Shown here piece after piece: positions 16,155 to 25,813 of a stretch of 51,010 nucleotides of DNA (positions are counted from its first letter, which is position 1; each line of letters opens with the position of its first letter). Position numbers and translations under genes: made by a program. The stretch comes from a virus: positions 1 through 51,010 of IMG/VR virus record IMGVR_UViG_3300031576_000064. One strand, given 5' to 3'. The notes under the pieces were generated by a model that saw only the letters and a list, made by a program, of their open reading frames with translations, was not told the DNA's origin and made no database searches.

Positions 16155-18950
16155 TCACGGAACCCACCTGTAGCCGTCGTCTGTACCAGCCAAGATCTTG
16201 CGCGTTGCACGATCGCAAACAAACGGCCAATCCTTCTGTGCGGTCTGCAACCCAGCAGTATTGTACGGAGAGTATGTGATATCGACGATCCCGCCGGCAC
16301 CGATGGCAGTGCCGACCCACGCCGGTATCGCAGCCGTCATCGTGATGACCCTGGTCGCCGTGTTCACGGTGGAGACGATCATGTCAGCCGTTTGCGGCAC
16401 CGTTACGTCTCTCTCGACGAATCGTACGCGATCACTGGCCTTGATGTATCCAGTCCCACCGTCGTCAGCAACGGTCGCTCTCGTCGCATTCGCGTAGCCG
16501 CTGAGATCTGATCCTGCGTAGTCTGTAGACGAGTCATCCATCGCCGCGATGTACCCTGGTCCTGCGCACGTCGCATCCGCGCCGGACACCGATGAGACGC
16601 GCACACACGGAGACCACCCGGCGAGGTTGCCGAGCGCAGGCCACCGACGCAGTTTCACCTTCATGGACGCGCCCTCGCGACCCGCGCCCGCGCGACCGCC
16701 GATCTTGATTGTGCGTCCTAGCACAACACCACGCTGTGTCGTCACGCCGCGCCCGCCGCTGGCGTTCGGAGTCAGCCACTCGCTCAGCGTGATGATCTCG
16801 CCGAGATATACGTTGCTAACCTGCCTGGCATCGATCGCAACCTCACGCTCTTCGGCGATGTCTCCGTGCAGGGATAGCACGCGCCGAAACAGCGTATCCG
16901 CCACGTACCTCGCGCCGCGTGTGCGAATGTGTCGCAGCGCGCTGATTTTGAGCCCGCGTGGCTCAATCTTGATCGTGTCGCGCGCTCCGAATTTCTGCAC
17001 CGATCTGCCATCGGTGAGCACGAACCGCATTGATTCAGGTTCGTCAGCCACCTTCACATCTGCCACGTTCGCGATGCCGTCGGGTATCTGCATCCACGTC
17101 GGATTGCCTGGCATGTTTGCCGTCGTCACCGTGTGGGCACTGTCGCTGACGTCGCTGCGCAGCGGAGGATCAATCGGCTCTATTGACAGACGCGAGCGTC
17201 GAATGGCGATGAACGCTCCGGTGATCCTCAGATTGTCGAGCAGCAGTGTTCCGAGCGTCTGCTCGCCGTTGAGCAGCCAGTCTCGCCCCTGTAGCATCGG
17301 TGGCGATCGGAGCGCAACCTGGAGGGCGTTCTCGAACGTCCAGTCACGGGAGTCAATGTCGATCTCCTGCGGCGTGCCGGCGAGAATCGTATCTCCGATG
17401 ATCGACTTCTCGAAGCCGTAGACCCAGTCGGTACAGTCGATCCTGATTACGAGGACGAACGGTATGCCGCCGACGAGAAAAAACCATCCGTCAGGACCGG
17501 GTGCTGCGAACACGCTTTGTGTTCTACGCTCGGTGTCAGTTGCTCCGTTTGCATGTCTGACCACGCGGCCCTTCACCGTGCGAAGTGAAGCATCTACGAC
17601 GGCGAGTGTTGCGCTGTCGCGGATGTAACTGGTGGGATCGATGATCACACGCTCGCGCTCTCCAGACGATTGGAGCACGGCAACGGCAACGGTGTGGCGC
17701 CACCCCTGGCTCGACGGCGGCGTCGTGCCCCACGTCGTCGGCAACGTCGCAACGCTATCCATGCGGAACTCGGATAGCGCGTTCGATCTGCCGTCGAAGC
17801 CCTGTATGGCCGTCGGTATCGGGAGAGTCACGCTCGTCTGGTTGCTGCTCAGCGTTCCGCCGAGATACGACTGCCCCAACACCCTCGCCGCGCTTGCGAT
17901 TCGCGTCGCACCTGAAATCACCAGCCTGGCCGTGACCGCTCCGGCGTCAGTCTGTCGGAACATCGGATCACCAGTGATTGCCCCGCCCGGCGCCGCTGCC
18001 ATCCGCTCGAACATTCTGGTTTGCATCGCGCCGCAAAGCGCATCGAGCGTTTCGTAGTTAGTGCCTGGCGTAAGCTGAGCATTGATCTGGCTCCGCTCTG
18101 TGCCTGCGATCAGCGCTTGAAACGACCAGCTCAACGGCATCCCGGTCCACGAGTTCGTCCGGTATCCCTGGAGTCTGCATGCTTCCGTCGGCAGCCCTAG
18201 CCGCACGTCCCATATCTCTTGTGTGACGTGGTCGCACGCCAGCTCCCAGCGCGTCCCATCGTTCGCGAGACGAGGCGCCCGTGAACACAGTCCACGCCAC
18301 AGCGGAACCGGGTCTGTCATCGTTCCGCCGCTCACCGCTCCGGCCCACAGGATCACACGTCGGCGAGCTGCCCACGGCAGTGCCGTCCAAACCTCGGGCC
18401 GAAGCTCTGCGTCGGCATCGTACTTGTGCGTTCTGGCCTTTGAGCCGAGCACGCCGCGCTTGCCGATTGTCAACGTGTTTCCGGCGCGCGTGCTGATCCT
18501 GATTGCCTCACGGCCGATCCACACTGTAAACGGAGCCCCGCCGAACACAGAGCCATCAGCGACATCGAACGTGCCGACCAGCAACGTGCTGCTCAGCGTC
18601 GCGACAAGCGGACTCGAGCTCGGTGTGCGCGCGGCCAGCCATGACATCAGGTTGTTACCGTTCGCATCTCCAGACGTCGCAATGGCATCGTGAACGCGAA
18701 ACGTGATCGCGGATACGTCGCTCGTGGCCTTCACGATGTCGACGGTTTCGCTCCACTCGAATCCGTCTGTGTCGTCCAGGTACCCTGCCGCTACCGTTGG
18801 CTCCAGATCTGATATCGGCCAGTCGTCGTCACGCCCGCTCGTGAACGAGAACGCGGTCACGCCCGCCGTCGTGAACACGTACGGACACGCCTCGACCGTG
18901 AGAACGAATCCGATCGGGCCGCCAACGGTGAGGTCAGAGTACGCAGCCAC
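16155..18950 (-). CDS. Large tail hub/tip protein
   Basis: 931 aa from GTG 18950. The first 200 residues read like a strand-rich tail-tip domain (FVLTVEACPYVFTTAGVTAF, YLDDTDGFEWSETVDIVKA). The central part contains LWAGAVSGGTMTDPVPLWRG and VRLGLPTEACRLQGY. Size, position after the tape measure and a distal-tail-like gene, and beta-rich content fit the tail hub/baseplate protein (gpJ-like role) that forms the tail tip and may carry the host contact. No peptidase motif was seen. Confidence 0.65.
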   Translation of the reverse strand: MAAYSDLTVGGPIGFVLTVEACPYVFTTAGVTAFSFTSGRDDDWPISDLEPTVAAGYLDDTDGFEWSETVDIVKATSDVSAITFRVHDAIATSGDANGNNLMSWLAARTPSSSPLVATLSSTLLVGTFDVADGSVFGGAPFTVWIGREAIRISTRAGNTLTIGKRGVLGSKARTHKYDADAELRPEVWTALPWAARRRVILWAGAVSGGTMTDPVPLWRGLCSRAPRLANDGTRWELACDHVTQEIWDVRLGLPTEACRLQGYRTNSWTGMPLSWSFQALIAGTERSQINAQLTPGTNYETLDALCGAMQTRMFERMAAAPGGAITGDPMFRQTDAGAVTARLVISGATRIASAARVLGQSYLGGTLSSNQTSVTLPIPTAIQGFDGRSNALSEFRMDSVATLPTTWGTTPPSSQGWRHTVAVAVLQSSGERERVIIDPTSYIRDSATLAVVDASLRTVKGRVVRHANGATDTERRTQSVFAAPGPDGWFFLVGGIPFVLVIRIDCTDWVYGFEKSIIGDTILAGTPQEIDIDSRDWTFENALQVALRSPPMLQGRDWLLNGEQTLGTLLLDNLRITGAFIAIRRSRLSIEPIDPPLRSDVSDSAHTVTTANMPGNPTWMQIPDGIANVADVKVADEPESMRFVLTDGRSVQKFGARDTIKIEPRGLKISALRHIRTRGARYVADTLFRRVLSLHGDIAEEREVAIDARQVSNVYLGEIITLSEWLTPNASGGRGVTTQRGVVLGRTIKIGGRAGAGREGASMKVKLRRWPALGNLAGWSPCVRVSSVSGADATCAGPGYIAAMDDSSTDYAGSDLSGYANATRATVADDGGTGYIKASDRVRFVERDVTVPQTADMIVSTVNTATRVITMTAAIPAWVGTAIGAGGIVDITYSPYNTAGLQTAQKDWPFVCDRATRKILAGTDDGYRWVP

Positions 18951-18953
18951 CCG

Positions 18954-19856
18954 TCAACTCCTGGTTGCGCTGGCGTTCCAACGCAGCTTCCATCCGCGGA
19001 TGTTGCGAGACCTAGACCAGTTCCTCTGCGTGAGCGCGAGCTGCAAAGCCTTGCGCGATGATGCGTCGAGATAGCACTTGTCGTACGTCGTCGTCGATCC
19101 GCTGACGTGCGACTGGAAATCGCCGAACGCTACTCCTAGCTCACGCTGGCCGGCAGTGAATACCGTGTCAGCCACAGACCACGGATTCGTGAACGTCGTC
19201 GTCATCGTCGCGCTCGGCTGCTGCCGTCTCCCGACCGCACCCTCGATGTTCGTCGCGTGTCCATCTGTTGTTGTGTAGCTCAGCCCTGCGATGTCCGCTG
19301 ACTCGTACGGGTGAAACTGCGACTCGAACGTGCGCGAGCGCTGGACATATCCGCTGTTGAATTCGTAGACGGTCCCGTCCGGCATGTTCTGCGCGGCGAC
19401 GCCGGTGAACTCCGGCATCCATCCGGTGTCGTCAGAGCGGTTGATCAGGTAGATGGTGTGTGACGGGTGATGGTCCGCCTGCGCGTAGGTGCTCGCCGCA
19501 GTGCTGCCGATGTTCGCATCCCATCCGAGGATGTTCCGGATGATCGCGCCGTTCGCGTGAGCCGCCGTCCAGTTGATCGACCATGTCCCGGCTGTGTTTG
19601 TGATCTCGACCTTGCCGTTTGCCGCCATTCGCACGAGCCACGCTCCGGCGAACAGCGTTTGCAGGTAGGCGAGCGTTTGCACGGCGACGGTGTGTCCAGT
19701 CCCTGCGGCAGACGCGCTGGCGAGGTAGTGACGATACCACTGCTGCGCGACCGTCTTATCGGTGTCCACAGCGCTGACAGTCAGCCGCACAGTGACATTT
19801 GCCGTCGCAATCTGGAGCGGCTGGTAGATCGCTGTGCTGATGATGTGTGATGGCAT
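18954..19856 (-). CDS. Distal-tail-like structural protein
   Basis: 300 aa, immediately after the tape measure. Beta-rich with YESADIAGLSYTTTDGHATN and a C-terminal REL-GDFQSHVSGSTTTYDK segment. Position between tape measure and the large hub gene matches the distal tail protein of siphoviruses. The assignment rests on gene order rather than motif. Confidence 0.55.
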   Translation of the reverse strand: MPSHIISTAIYQPLQIATANVTVRLTVSAVDTDKTVAQQWYRHYLASASAAGTGHTVAVQTLAYLQTLFAGAWLVRMAANGKVEITNTAGTWSINWTAAHANGAIIRNILGWDANIGSTAASTYAQADHHPSHTIYLINRSDDTGWMPEFTGVAAQNMPDGTVYEFNSGYVQRSRTFESQFHPYESADIAGLSYTTTDGHATNIEGAVGRRQQPSATMTTTFTNPWSVADTVFTAGQRELGVAFGDFQSHVSGSTTTYDKCYLDASSRKALQLALTQRNWSRSRNIRGWKLRWNASATRS

Positions 19857-19859
19857 CGG

Positions 19860-21761
19860 TTACGCCGCCAGTGAGTTCTCGATCTCACGCATGGAGATCG
19901 GCACGCTACCACGCGCCGCGGCGAAATCGGTCGCGCGGCGAACCGTGTCCTGAACGTCCTCTCGTGTAGCAAGCGCACTGTTGACGTTCAGGTTGATTAT
20001 CGTCGGTCCTGCCTGCCCGCCGCCAGCGCCGATCGTACCTGGCGACGCGGGGCCGCGTTCCGCCGCGCCAGACGGCGCAGCCGAAGCGGCGGCCGGTGGT
20101 GCAGTTACAGCCGCGCCGACACCAGCGGCAACAGCGATGCCGGCGAACATTGCGCCTGCCGCAGCGTGCTGCGCAGCCTGCGGGAAACGCAACGTCGCCG
20201 TGGCAGCGATGGCAGACGCGAACTCGAACAGCGATCTGACCGCACTCTCAGTCGCGAGGTTGAGCAGCGTCTCGTGCGCGATGCCGCGCAACGCCTCGCC
20301 AACAGTCTCGCGTCCCGTGATGAGCGCGGATAGATGCGACTTGAACGAGTTGGTCATCGTATCGAACGCACCACGAACAGTGCGCGCGGCAAGCTGTGCC
20401 GTAGTGCCAGTGCCGCGCATGATGTCCGAGAAGCTCGTCTGGAACTGCACGCCTGCGTTCATCCGCTGCTCGTTGTCACGCCGTTCTGTTTCGTCATCTT
20501 CAGCCTTGCGCGCTAGTTCCTCTGACCTCCGTTGGTTCCGCGCGGCAATCGTCTCGTCATCTCGACGTCGTTGGTCACGCTTCATCTGCTCCTGGCGCTC
20601 ATCTGCCGCCGCGTTTTCTTCTGCCTGCGCTCTTTCCTCACCTTCTCTGCGTCCAGTGAATTGGTTATAGACCCACTCCGCAGCGATCCTACGCTGTTCT
20701 GCTATCTGCTCCGGTGCGACTCGTTCACGACTAACCCCACCGCCGCCGCCTCGTCCAGCAGGACGCGCAGCAGCTAACCTATCCTGAGCTCCTGGTGTGA
20801 AAGCAGCGTCGAGTGCTGCCTCCTGCGCTGCCGTCTCTGTGCGCTCTGCACGTGCCCTTGCAAGCGCCTCATTGCCCTGACGCACCAGATCAGGCGTAGC
20901 ACTCAAGACATTGACCAGGGATGCACCCCGGTTCAGGTTGAATGCTGCAACAACACGCGCGGCATTGTCCATCCTGCCAATCTGTGCCTCTGTCAGACCG
21001 TGCCTGCGCAGAGTAGCAGCGATACGGTCGCGACCTGCTACTCTCTCGGCTGCTTCCTGCTGGGCGATTGTCGCTGTTGGTATTGTTGCTAAACTCACAA
21101 CGAATCTGCCAGCTGCCATGGCACCGTTGATCAGATCATGTCCGACCTCGCGAAGTGCACGACCTAGTCCGTCGATCGACTCGCTAGCAGTGTTTGTCGG
21201 TGGCTGTGCGTTACGCTGAGCCTGCGCGAACTGTTCTGTCGCGAGCCGGAATGCGGTGGTCCTGTTTTCGCCTTCCCGCAGCGACACGCCGAATCTACGG
21301 AGGCCGCCTGCCTCGCCTTGCCGTAACGCGTCCGTTAGCTGTTGTAGTGCCTGTGTTGTGTCGGTGCCGGTCGCTATGGCGTACTCTCTGGCACGGCGCG
21401 TGATCGCGGCGAGCTGCTCATCCGTAATCCTGATGCCAGCCTGAACGAATCCCTGTTGAGCGCGGTACGCCTCCTCGGCCGATACCGCGCCGCGCGTTGC
21501 CGCTGACACGAGCGAATACGCCTCGCCGAGATTACGCACGGCCGTTGCATGGCGCTCTGCCTCGCCGATTGCTCGGCCCATGCCCTGCAACACGCCTACG
21601 AGTGTCTGCGCGTTCTGCGACGCGAACGCGAAACTCGCCGATGCCGACGTGAACGCGTTGCTCATCCCGCTGGACGTCTGTCTCGCACGGTCATCTATGC
21701 GCTGTAGCGCCGCACGTAACTGCGACTCGTCCAGCGCAAGCGTGAACTCCAGATCAGCCAC
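19860..21761 (-). CDS. Tail tape measure protein
   Basis: 633 aa from GTG 21761. Long helical protein: an N-terminal coiled region (ALDESQLRAALQRIDDRARQ), Gln/Ala/Arg-rich repeats, a charged rod (QMKRDQRRRDDETIAARNQR) and hydrophobic stretches near residues 500-560 (IAATATLRFPQAAQHAAAG, GIAVAAGVGAAV). This combination, plus its place right after the frameshifted chaperone, defines the tape measure, which sets tail length. At 633 aa the predicted tail is short to medium. Confidence 0.85.
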   Translation of the reverse strand: MADLEFTLALDESQLRAALQRIDDRARQTSSGMSNAFTSASASFAFASQNAQTLVGVLQGMGRAIGEAERHATAVRNLGEAYSLVSAATRGAVSAEEAYRAQQGFVQAGIRITDEQLAAITRRAREYAIATGTDTTQALQQLTDALRQGEAGGLRRFGVSLREGENRTTAFRLATEQFAQAQRNAQPPTNTASESIDGLGRALREVGHDLINGAMAAGRFVVSLATIPTATIAQQEAAERVAGRDRIAATLRRHGLTEAQIGRMDNAARVVAAFNLNRGASLVNVLSATPDLVRQGNEALARARAERTETAAQEAALDAAFTPGAQDRLAAARPAGRGGGGGVSRERVAPEQIAEQRRIAAEWVYNQFTGRREGEERAQAEENAAADERQEQMKRDQRRRDDETIAARNQRRSEELARKAEDDETERRDNEQRMNAGVQFQTSFSDIMRGTGTTAQLAARTVRGAFDTMTNSFKSHLSALITGRETVGEALRGIAHETLLNLATESAVRSLFEFASAIAATATLRFPQAAQHAAAGAMFAGIAVAAGVGAAVTAPPAAASAAPSGAAERGPASPGTIGAGGGQAGPTIINLNVNSALATREDVQDTVRRATDFAAARGSVPISMREIENSLAA

Positions 21762-22721
21762 GACGCGCCTCCATTTCGTCGCGCATCTTCTGTGCGGCTC
21801 GTCGCTCGGCCTCCGCCTTGCACGCCTCTACGCCAGCATCGATCTCGTCAACGGCGTCCAGCAGGGCAGCCGGCGGGTTCGGCTCGACGTTGCGAATACC
21901 GCCACGCCTGCGCCAACGCCACGCACGCATCGCCCGGTGCACATCGTCACGGTAAGCCATCACCACAGGGCACGTCGTCACGTCAGACAGGTCCGCCCCC
22001 GTCAGCCGCTCCACCGCAGCGATCGTCTCGCCGCGACCGCCGTCGCGGTCACACGGGCCAACCGCACCGAACGATGGCTCCCCCATCGCGATCGGACACC
22101 GCCAACCGCGAGCGAACTCATCGGCGATGCGCTGCTTCTCTGTCCGGCCGTCAGGATCAGGTTCGCGCTCCGCGTCGTGCTTCAGCGAGCAGCCGCACGG
22201 GTGCATCTGCATCGCGTCGCGCAGCAGTTCCGAGCCTACATACGCGGCCAGACGAAAGGGCCGCGGGCAGCTCTCGGCAACCTCGCCCTCTGGTACGCAA
22301 CGCTCCCGATCTCGTAGACCGTGAGCAACCCGAACTCCGCCGCAACCGTGTCGATCCACTCGTCGTTCCCGACCATCGTGCCTTTGACGCTCTTGGCCAG
22401 CTTCCCTGCCGGCTCCAGTCGTGATCCGTCCGCGCGACGAATCTCGTGGCACGATGCCATGAACGACATCACATGGCGGAACGTGTCTCCGCTGAACGTG
22501 TCGACCACGCTCGCGATATACGTCGCGCCAAGAGGCTTGACCACAAACAGCGTCGGAGTAACACCGTCTCTCAAACGAAGCACGGCGACGTCGCGCGTGC
22601 GACGATACTCCGCGAGCCTCTGCGTTCCGGCCTCCGGTCCGTCTGCGTCGCCGTCGATTGCCGGGTCGGTCCATGCGTCGTTCGTCGCCAGGACCTCGAA
22701 CGGTCCGAATGTGTCAGCCAT
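21754..22721 (-). CDS. Tail assembly chaperone, frameshifted long form (gpGT-like)
   Basis: 322 aa predicted: 156 residues of the short form, then -1 shift at 22254-22260 into the frame beginning RLAAYVGSELLRDAMQMHP and ending MRDEMEARRG. The T part has a Cys/His cluster (MHPCGCSLKH) and a long charged helix. The T frame has no good start of its own; an ORF start at 22674 would overlap the short form in an Arg-rich shadow. The stop overlaps the tape measure GTG. Confidence 0.7.
22236..22721 (-). CDS. Tail assembly chaperone, short form (gpG-like)
   Basis: 161 aa, with GGAGG before ATG 22721. MADTFGPFEVLATNDAWTDP then a mixed alpha/beta body, in the usual place between the major tail protein and the tape measure. 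It is inferred to coat the tape measure during tail assembly. Five codons before its stop lies the heptamer CCCTTTC, which moves some ribosomes into the -1 frame. Confidence 0.75.
   Translation of the reverse strand: MADTFGPFEVLATNDAWTDPAIDGDADGPEAGTQRLAEYRRTRDVAVLRLRDGVTPTLFVVKPLGATYIASVVDTFSGDTFRHVMSFMASCHEIRRADGSRLEPAGKLAKSVKGTMVGNDEWIDTVAAEFGLLTVYEIGSVAYQRARLPRAARGPFVWPRM
22254..22260 (-). promoter_or_regulatory. -1 frameshift slippery heptamer CCCTTTC
   Basis: Read 5'-3' on the minus strand, C CCT TTC fits X XXY YYZ in the gpG frame and re-pairs as CCC TTT in the T frame. The zero-frame stop follows five codons later. Confidence 0.75.
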
Positions 22722-22765
22722 TGTCTCTCGCCTCCTGCGCGGTGTCGTGCCGTGTGCGGCGTCTG

Positions 22766-24025
22766 CTAGATCAGAAAAAACCTCACTGGCGACCGCGACC
22801 TGTCGGTCGCAGTACCTGTCGTCGTGGTGTCGGTCTTCGACTCCAGCGCCAACTCTGTCCACAACTGCTCCCCATCCTCGATCATCTTCGGCTTGCCAAC
22901 GATCTCAGCGGACGGCATGTCGAATCCTGCCCACCGCTGCGCTGTGGTGGCTCCGGCCGTCGCTGCGCAGAACAACGTGTGGTCGTTCTGGTTCGTCCAG
23001 TTCGTGTCGTCGATCACGCGATCAGCGCGAAACCTCACAGTCGCCTTGCCGAACGGTCGACCGCCCTTGCTGCGGAATGCAGTCGTCTTTCCCTCGGTCC
23101 CGCCGAGTTCTTCGCTGTAGCCCATGCCGAAGTCGAGTTCCGTCTCAACGCTCTTGAGCGCGTATGCCGTGCGAGTCAGATCGCTCGACAACTGGAACAA
23201 CGTGAGCGTCGATCCGGTCACGGCGAATGGCGCAGTCGTGCTCTCCGTTGCCGCAGCAATCGAATACCCAGCAGCCGTCGGACCCGTCCACGTCGCGCAC
23301 TCAAGGTCGAAAGTCCACTTCATCAATTCGTTTCGCTGCATCGTGAGCTTCGCCTTGCCGATGCAGCCGAGCATCTGCCACTCGTAAGCCGCGATGTCCG
23401 TCGCGCCGCCAGCAAGCGCTCGACGCACGCCGAGTGACTGTGCATTGTTCTCCGTCGGAGCGTACGTGTAGGAGTTCACCACCCGCAGACCATCCCCAGG
23501 CGGTGCACTGAGGATCGGTCGCAACGTGAGCGCATCGGTCGCTCGCGTGATGACTCGTGTGAGTTCGTAGTTGCCGGCCGTGACCTCAACGGCGATGATC
23601 GTACCGGCCGGGAAGTTCGCGCCTGTCCCTACCGACACGTTGATGATCGTGGCCGTCGATCCAGCCGCAACGACAAGCGACCCGACCGCGGCGTTCTCGC
23701 TGCCGAACATCGCATTGAGCGCGATGCCAAGCGGATGCGTCGCCGTCGCACCGCTGGCATCCAAGCGACCGGTCACGCCACCGACCGCCTTGCAGTAGTA
23801 GTCAAACTTCACGCGCCCAGCCTTCAGTCCGAGCACGGGCTGCCGGTGATCGTACAGGTTGACGCTCTCGTCCATGTTCGCCAGATGCGCCTGCTCGATG
23901 CCGGACACGTCGAACGATCCAACGACAGGGAACGCCCGCGTGAACGTCGGTGCAGTCCCGATCGCCGATGCCTGCACGCCAAGATAGGTCGCCGCGTCAC
24001 GTGCCCGGATGTCTACCTGTGCCAT
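22766..24025 (-). CDS. Major tail (tube) protein
   Basis: 419 aa. MAQVDIRARDAATYLGVQAS, then VDASGIEQ-type strands, ends RSRSPVRFFLI. Gly/Thr-rich beta sequence, placed directly before the chaperone pair, as the tail tube gene is in siphoviruses. The extra length over a minimal tube protein suggests an added surface domain, perhaps in GTIIAVEVTAGNYELTRVIT. The upstream ribosome site is weak. Confidence 0.75.
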   Translation of the reverse strand: MAQVDIRARDAATYLGVQASAIGTAPTFTRAFPVVGSFDVSGIEQAHLANMDESVNLYDHRQPVLGLKAGRVKFDYYCKAVGGVTGRLDASGATATHPLGIALNAMFGSENAAVGSLVVAAGSTATIINVSVGTGANFPAGTIIAVEVTAGNYELTRVITRATDALTLRPILSAPPGDGLRVVNSYTYAPTENNAQSLGVRRALAGGATDIAAYEWQMLGCIGKAKLTMQRNELMKWTFDLECATWTGPTAAGYSIAAATESTTAPFAVTGSTLTLFQLSSDLTRTAYALKSVETELDFGMGYSEELGGTEGKTTAFRSKGGRPFGKATVRFRADRVIDDTNWTNQNDHTLFCAATAGATTAQRWAGFDMPSAEIVGKPKMIEDGEQLWTELALESKTDTTTTGTATDRSRSPVRFFLI

Positions 24026-24082
24026 CGTTCGTTCCCGTTACCTCACTGTGCGTGCGGTCGCCGCTCGGGCGTGACCGCTGCG

Positions 24083-24160
24083 CTATCCTCGTCGCGACAC
24101 TCGCTTGCGACTGCGCGACGCAAGCTGCTCGAATTTTTCGCCGCTACCAAGCCTAGCCAT
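24083..24160 (-). CDS. 25-aa basic peptide
   Basis: ATG 24160 has GAGGAG at good spacing. MARLGSGEKFEQLASRSRKR then VSRRG. The MARLGSG...F..L opening resembles the start of short basic phage proteins that are usually longer, so this may be a truncated relative. Between its stop and the major tail gene lies a GCGGTC/GACCGC stem-loop (24054-24078). Confidence 0.5.
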   Translation of the reverse strand: MARLGSGEKFEQLASRSRKRVSRRG

Positions 24161-24171
24161 CTGACTGCTCC

Positions 24172-24717
24172 TCACGGTGCGTACGCGCCAGGCAACGTAG
24201 CACGAATCCTCGCGCGGTAGGGGATCGACAGCACCGCCAGACTAGGCGACGCCACAACGGCAGGCTTCTCGCCAGGCGTCGGGTGCAGGTCGTACAGCAC
24301 CGGGTCGAGGCCGTCGAGATTCGCGTACCACGTCAACACCGAGAGGATGTCGTGGACGTCTGTGCCGGCTCGGTCGCGGATCGCGTCGAGCGTGCCTGCG
24401 CCTGTCTGCGACGTGTTGCCCTCCGCCATGTCACCACCGGCGTTCGTGAACCCATAGGCCACACGGATCGTGACGGCAAGCTCGTAGAGCGCGAAGTTGT
24501 CCAGCGGGTTCACCGGGTCCATCTCAGCCGGCATGCCGACGTCAACCTCGAACGCACGCTCGGCGTTGTCCGTCGCGATCTGCGATGCCGCCTCTGCCAC
24601 GAGGTCCAGGTCAGGCGACCGCCGACGAAACCGTCCCGTTGCCATCGTCCTGCCGCTGCCAGTCTCGCCTGTGAGCAGCTTCTCGATACGGGTGCGAATA
24701 GGAGATGCAAGGCTCAT
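24172..24717 (-). CDS. Tail terminator / completion candidate
   Basis: 181 aa. Mixed alpha/beta: LASPIRTRIEKLLTGETGSG, FALYELAVTIRVAYGF, VLTWYANLDGLDPVLYDLHP, SLAVLSIPYRARIRATLPG. The length, the strand-helix pattern and the position just upstream of the major tail protein fit the tail terminator (gpU-like). Inference from context. Confidence 0.55.
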   Translation of the reverse strand: MSLASPIRTRIEKLLTGETGSGRTMATGRFRRRSPDLDLVAEAASQIATDNAERAFEVDVGMPAEMDPVNPLDNFALYELAVTIRVAYGFTNAGGDMAEGNTSQTGAGTLDAIRDRAGTDVHDILSVLTWYANLDGLDPVLYDLHPTPGEKPAVVASPSLAVLSIPYRARIRATLPGAYAP

Positions 24718-24722
24718 CGCAA

Positions 24723-24944
24723 TTACGCCGGCTTCGTTGCGAGTCGTACGGCAGCGACGAACTGCTCAAGCGGCTCGATGCACCGGATCGTCGTTGCCAC
24801 CACGTCGCCGCAACGATCAACATCCAACGTCTCAGAGAGGTTTCCCGAAACGCCAAGCACCAGATCGAGCGCAAGCGCAGCACAGGTTTCCGGCGGGAAT
24901 TCCAGCAGGATTCGTCGTGTTGCTTTCTTGATCTCTCCGCCCAT
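24723..24944 (-). CDS. Small neck-region protein
   Basis: 73 aa from ATG 24944, which shares one base with the upstream stop. GGEIKKATRRILLEFPPETC then a strand/helix region ending VAAVRLATKPA. Lies in the head-to-tail joining region. Function unknown. Confidence 0.55.
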   Translation of the reverse strand: MGGEIKKATRRILLEFPPETCAALALDLVLGVSGNLSETLDVDRCGDVVATTIRCIEPLEQFVAAVRLATKPA

Positions 24945-25810
24945 CACGCCCTCGCAATGCTGATGCTGCGCGTCCATCCCTCGTGCCGCTCGATCGCGCC
25001 GTCCTGATCGTCGTCGACCGCGTGCGCCGCCAGCGTGCGGTTGAGTTCGTCCGTATAGCGACGAGCGTAAAGCTCTCGCTGGTCCTTGCGTTGCTCTCCG
25101 CCAGGCTCTTCGATCAGCGCGCGCACGAGATATTGGTGCGGCACCGTAAGATCAATCGCGCCGACAAGCGCGCCAGGATCTTTCTGCCCAGCGACCTCGT
25201 GCAACATCATCTCCCATGCCTGATCACGAAGCTCAGGAAACCACGTTCCCTCGCTCAATCGCCGCCGTGCAAGCGGATCAAGCCCGCTCAGTTTCTCCAG
25301 CGTGAGGAACGTCTGAAGCGCGTATCGCACCACGTCGTAGTCAACGATCGCCTTCGGTCGCGTCGCCGCACTGATCGTGTACGTGATCTCGATGCGATAG
25401 TGCCGGCCGGTGCTCGCGCTGTTTCCAGCGGTCACGGCGCACTCGCACCGCGTTGACTGGAACGTCGCGCCGCTCGCCTGCGCCAGACGCAACGGACGCA
25501 CGAGCGTAAGTGTCGTGCCGCTGATCGACTTGACCGTGATGCGCTCGCCGCCAACATCCTCCCTACCGCCGATCAGGTATGTCCTGCCGACTGTCACGTT
25601 CGCCGCGCTGACCACAGGAACGGTCGTCGCCGCGCTGGCAGCGGCGCTGCTGAGCGTCGTGTTGACGCTCTCGATCGTCACTGCCGTCGATGCCTGCGCG
25701 GTACCTCCGCTCGGATTGAACGTCGTGAACGTCGCCCCGGCATCGGGCCGCTCGTCAAGATCAACAGCGAGCGTGGCACCGACGTCTTTCTGAATCCATC
25801 GGTACGCCAC
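24944..25810 (-). CDS. Head-tail joining region protein
   Basis: 288 aa from GTG 25810. The N-terminal half is beta-rich (ATFTTFNPSGGTAQASTAVT, YLIGGREDVGGERITVKSI), and the C-terminal half is helical (FLTLEKLSGLDPLARRRLSE, HEVAGQKDPGALVGAIDLT). The gene lies between capsid and tail tube genes, so a neck or adaptor role is likely. Family not recognised. Confidence 0.5.
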   Translation of the reverse strand: MAYRWIQKDVGATLAVDLDERPDAGATFTTFNPSGGTAQASTAVTIESVNTTLSSAAASAATTVPVVSAANVTVGRTYLIGGREDVGGERITVKSISGTTLTLVRPLRLAQASGATFQSTRCECAVTAGNSASTGRHYRIEITYTISAATRPKAIVDYDVVRYALQTFLTLEKLSGLDPLARRRLSEGTWFPELRDQAWEMMLHEVAGQKDPGALVGAIDLTVPHQYLVRALIEEPGGEQRKDQRELYARRYTDELNRTLAAHAVDDDQDGAIERHEGWTRSISIARA

Positions 25811-25813
25811 GTT

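Noticed and set aside
24054-24078. Six-bp stem before the major tail gene as terminator
   Set aside because: Short stem, no T run; kept only as a remark in the neighbouring gene.
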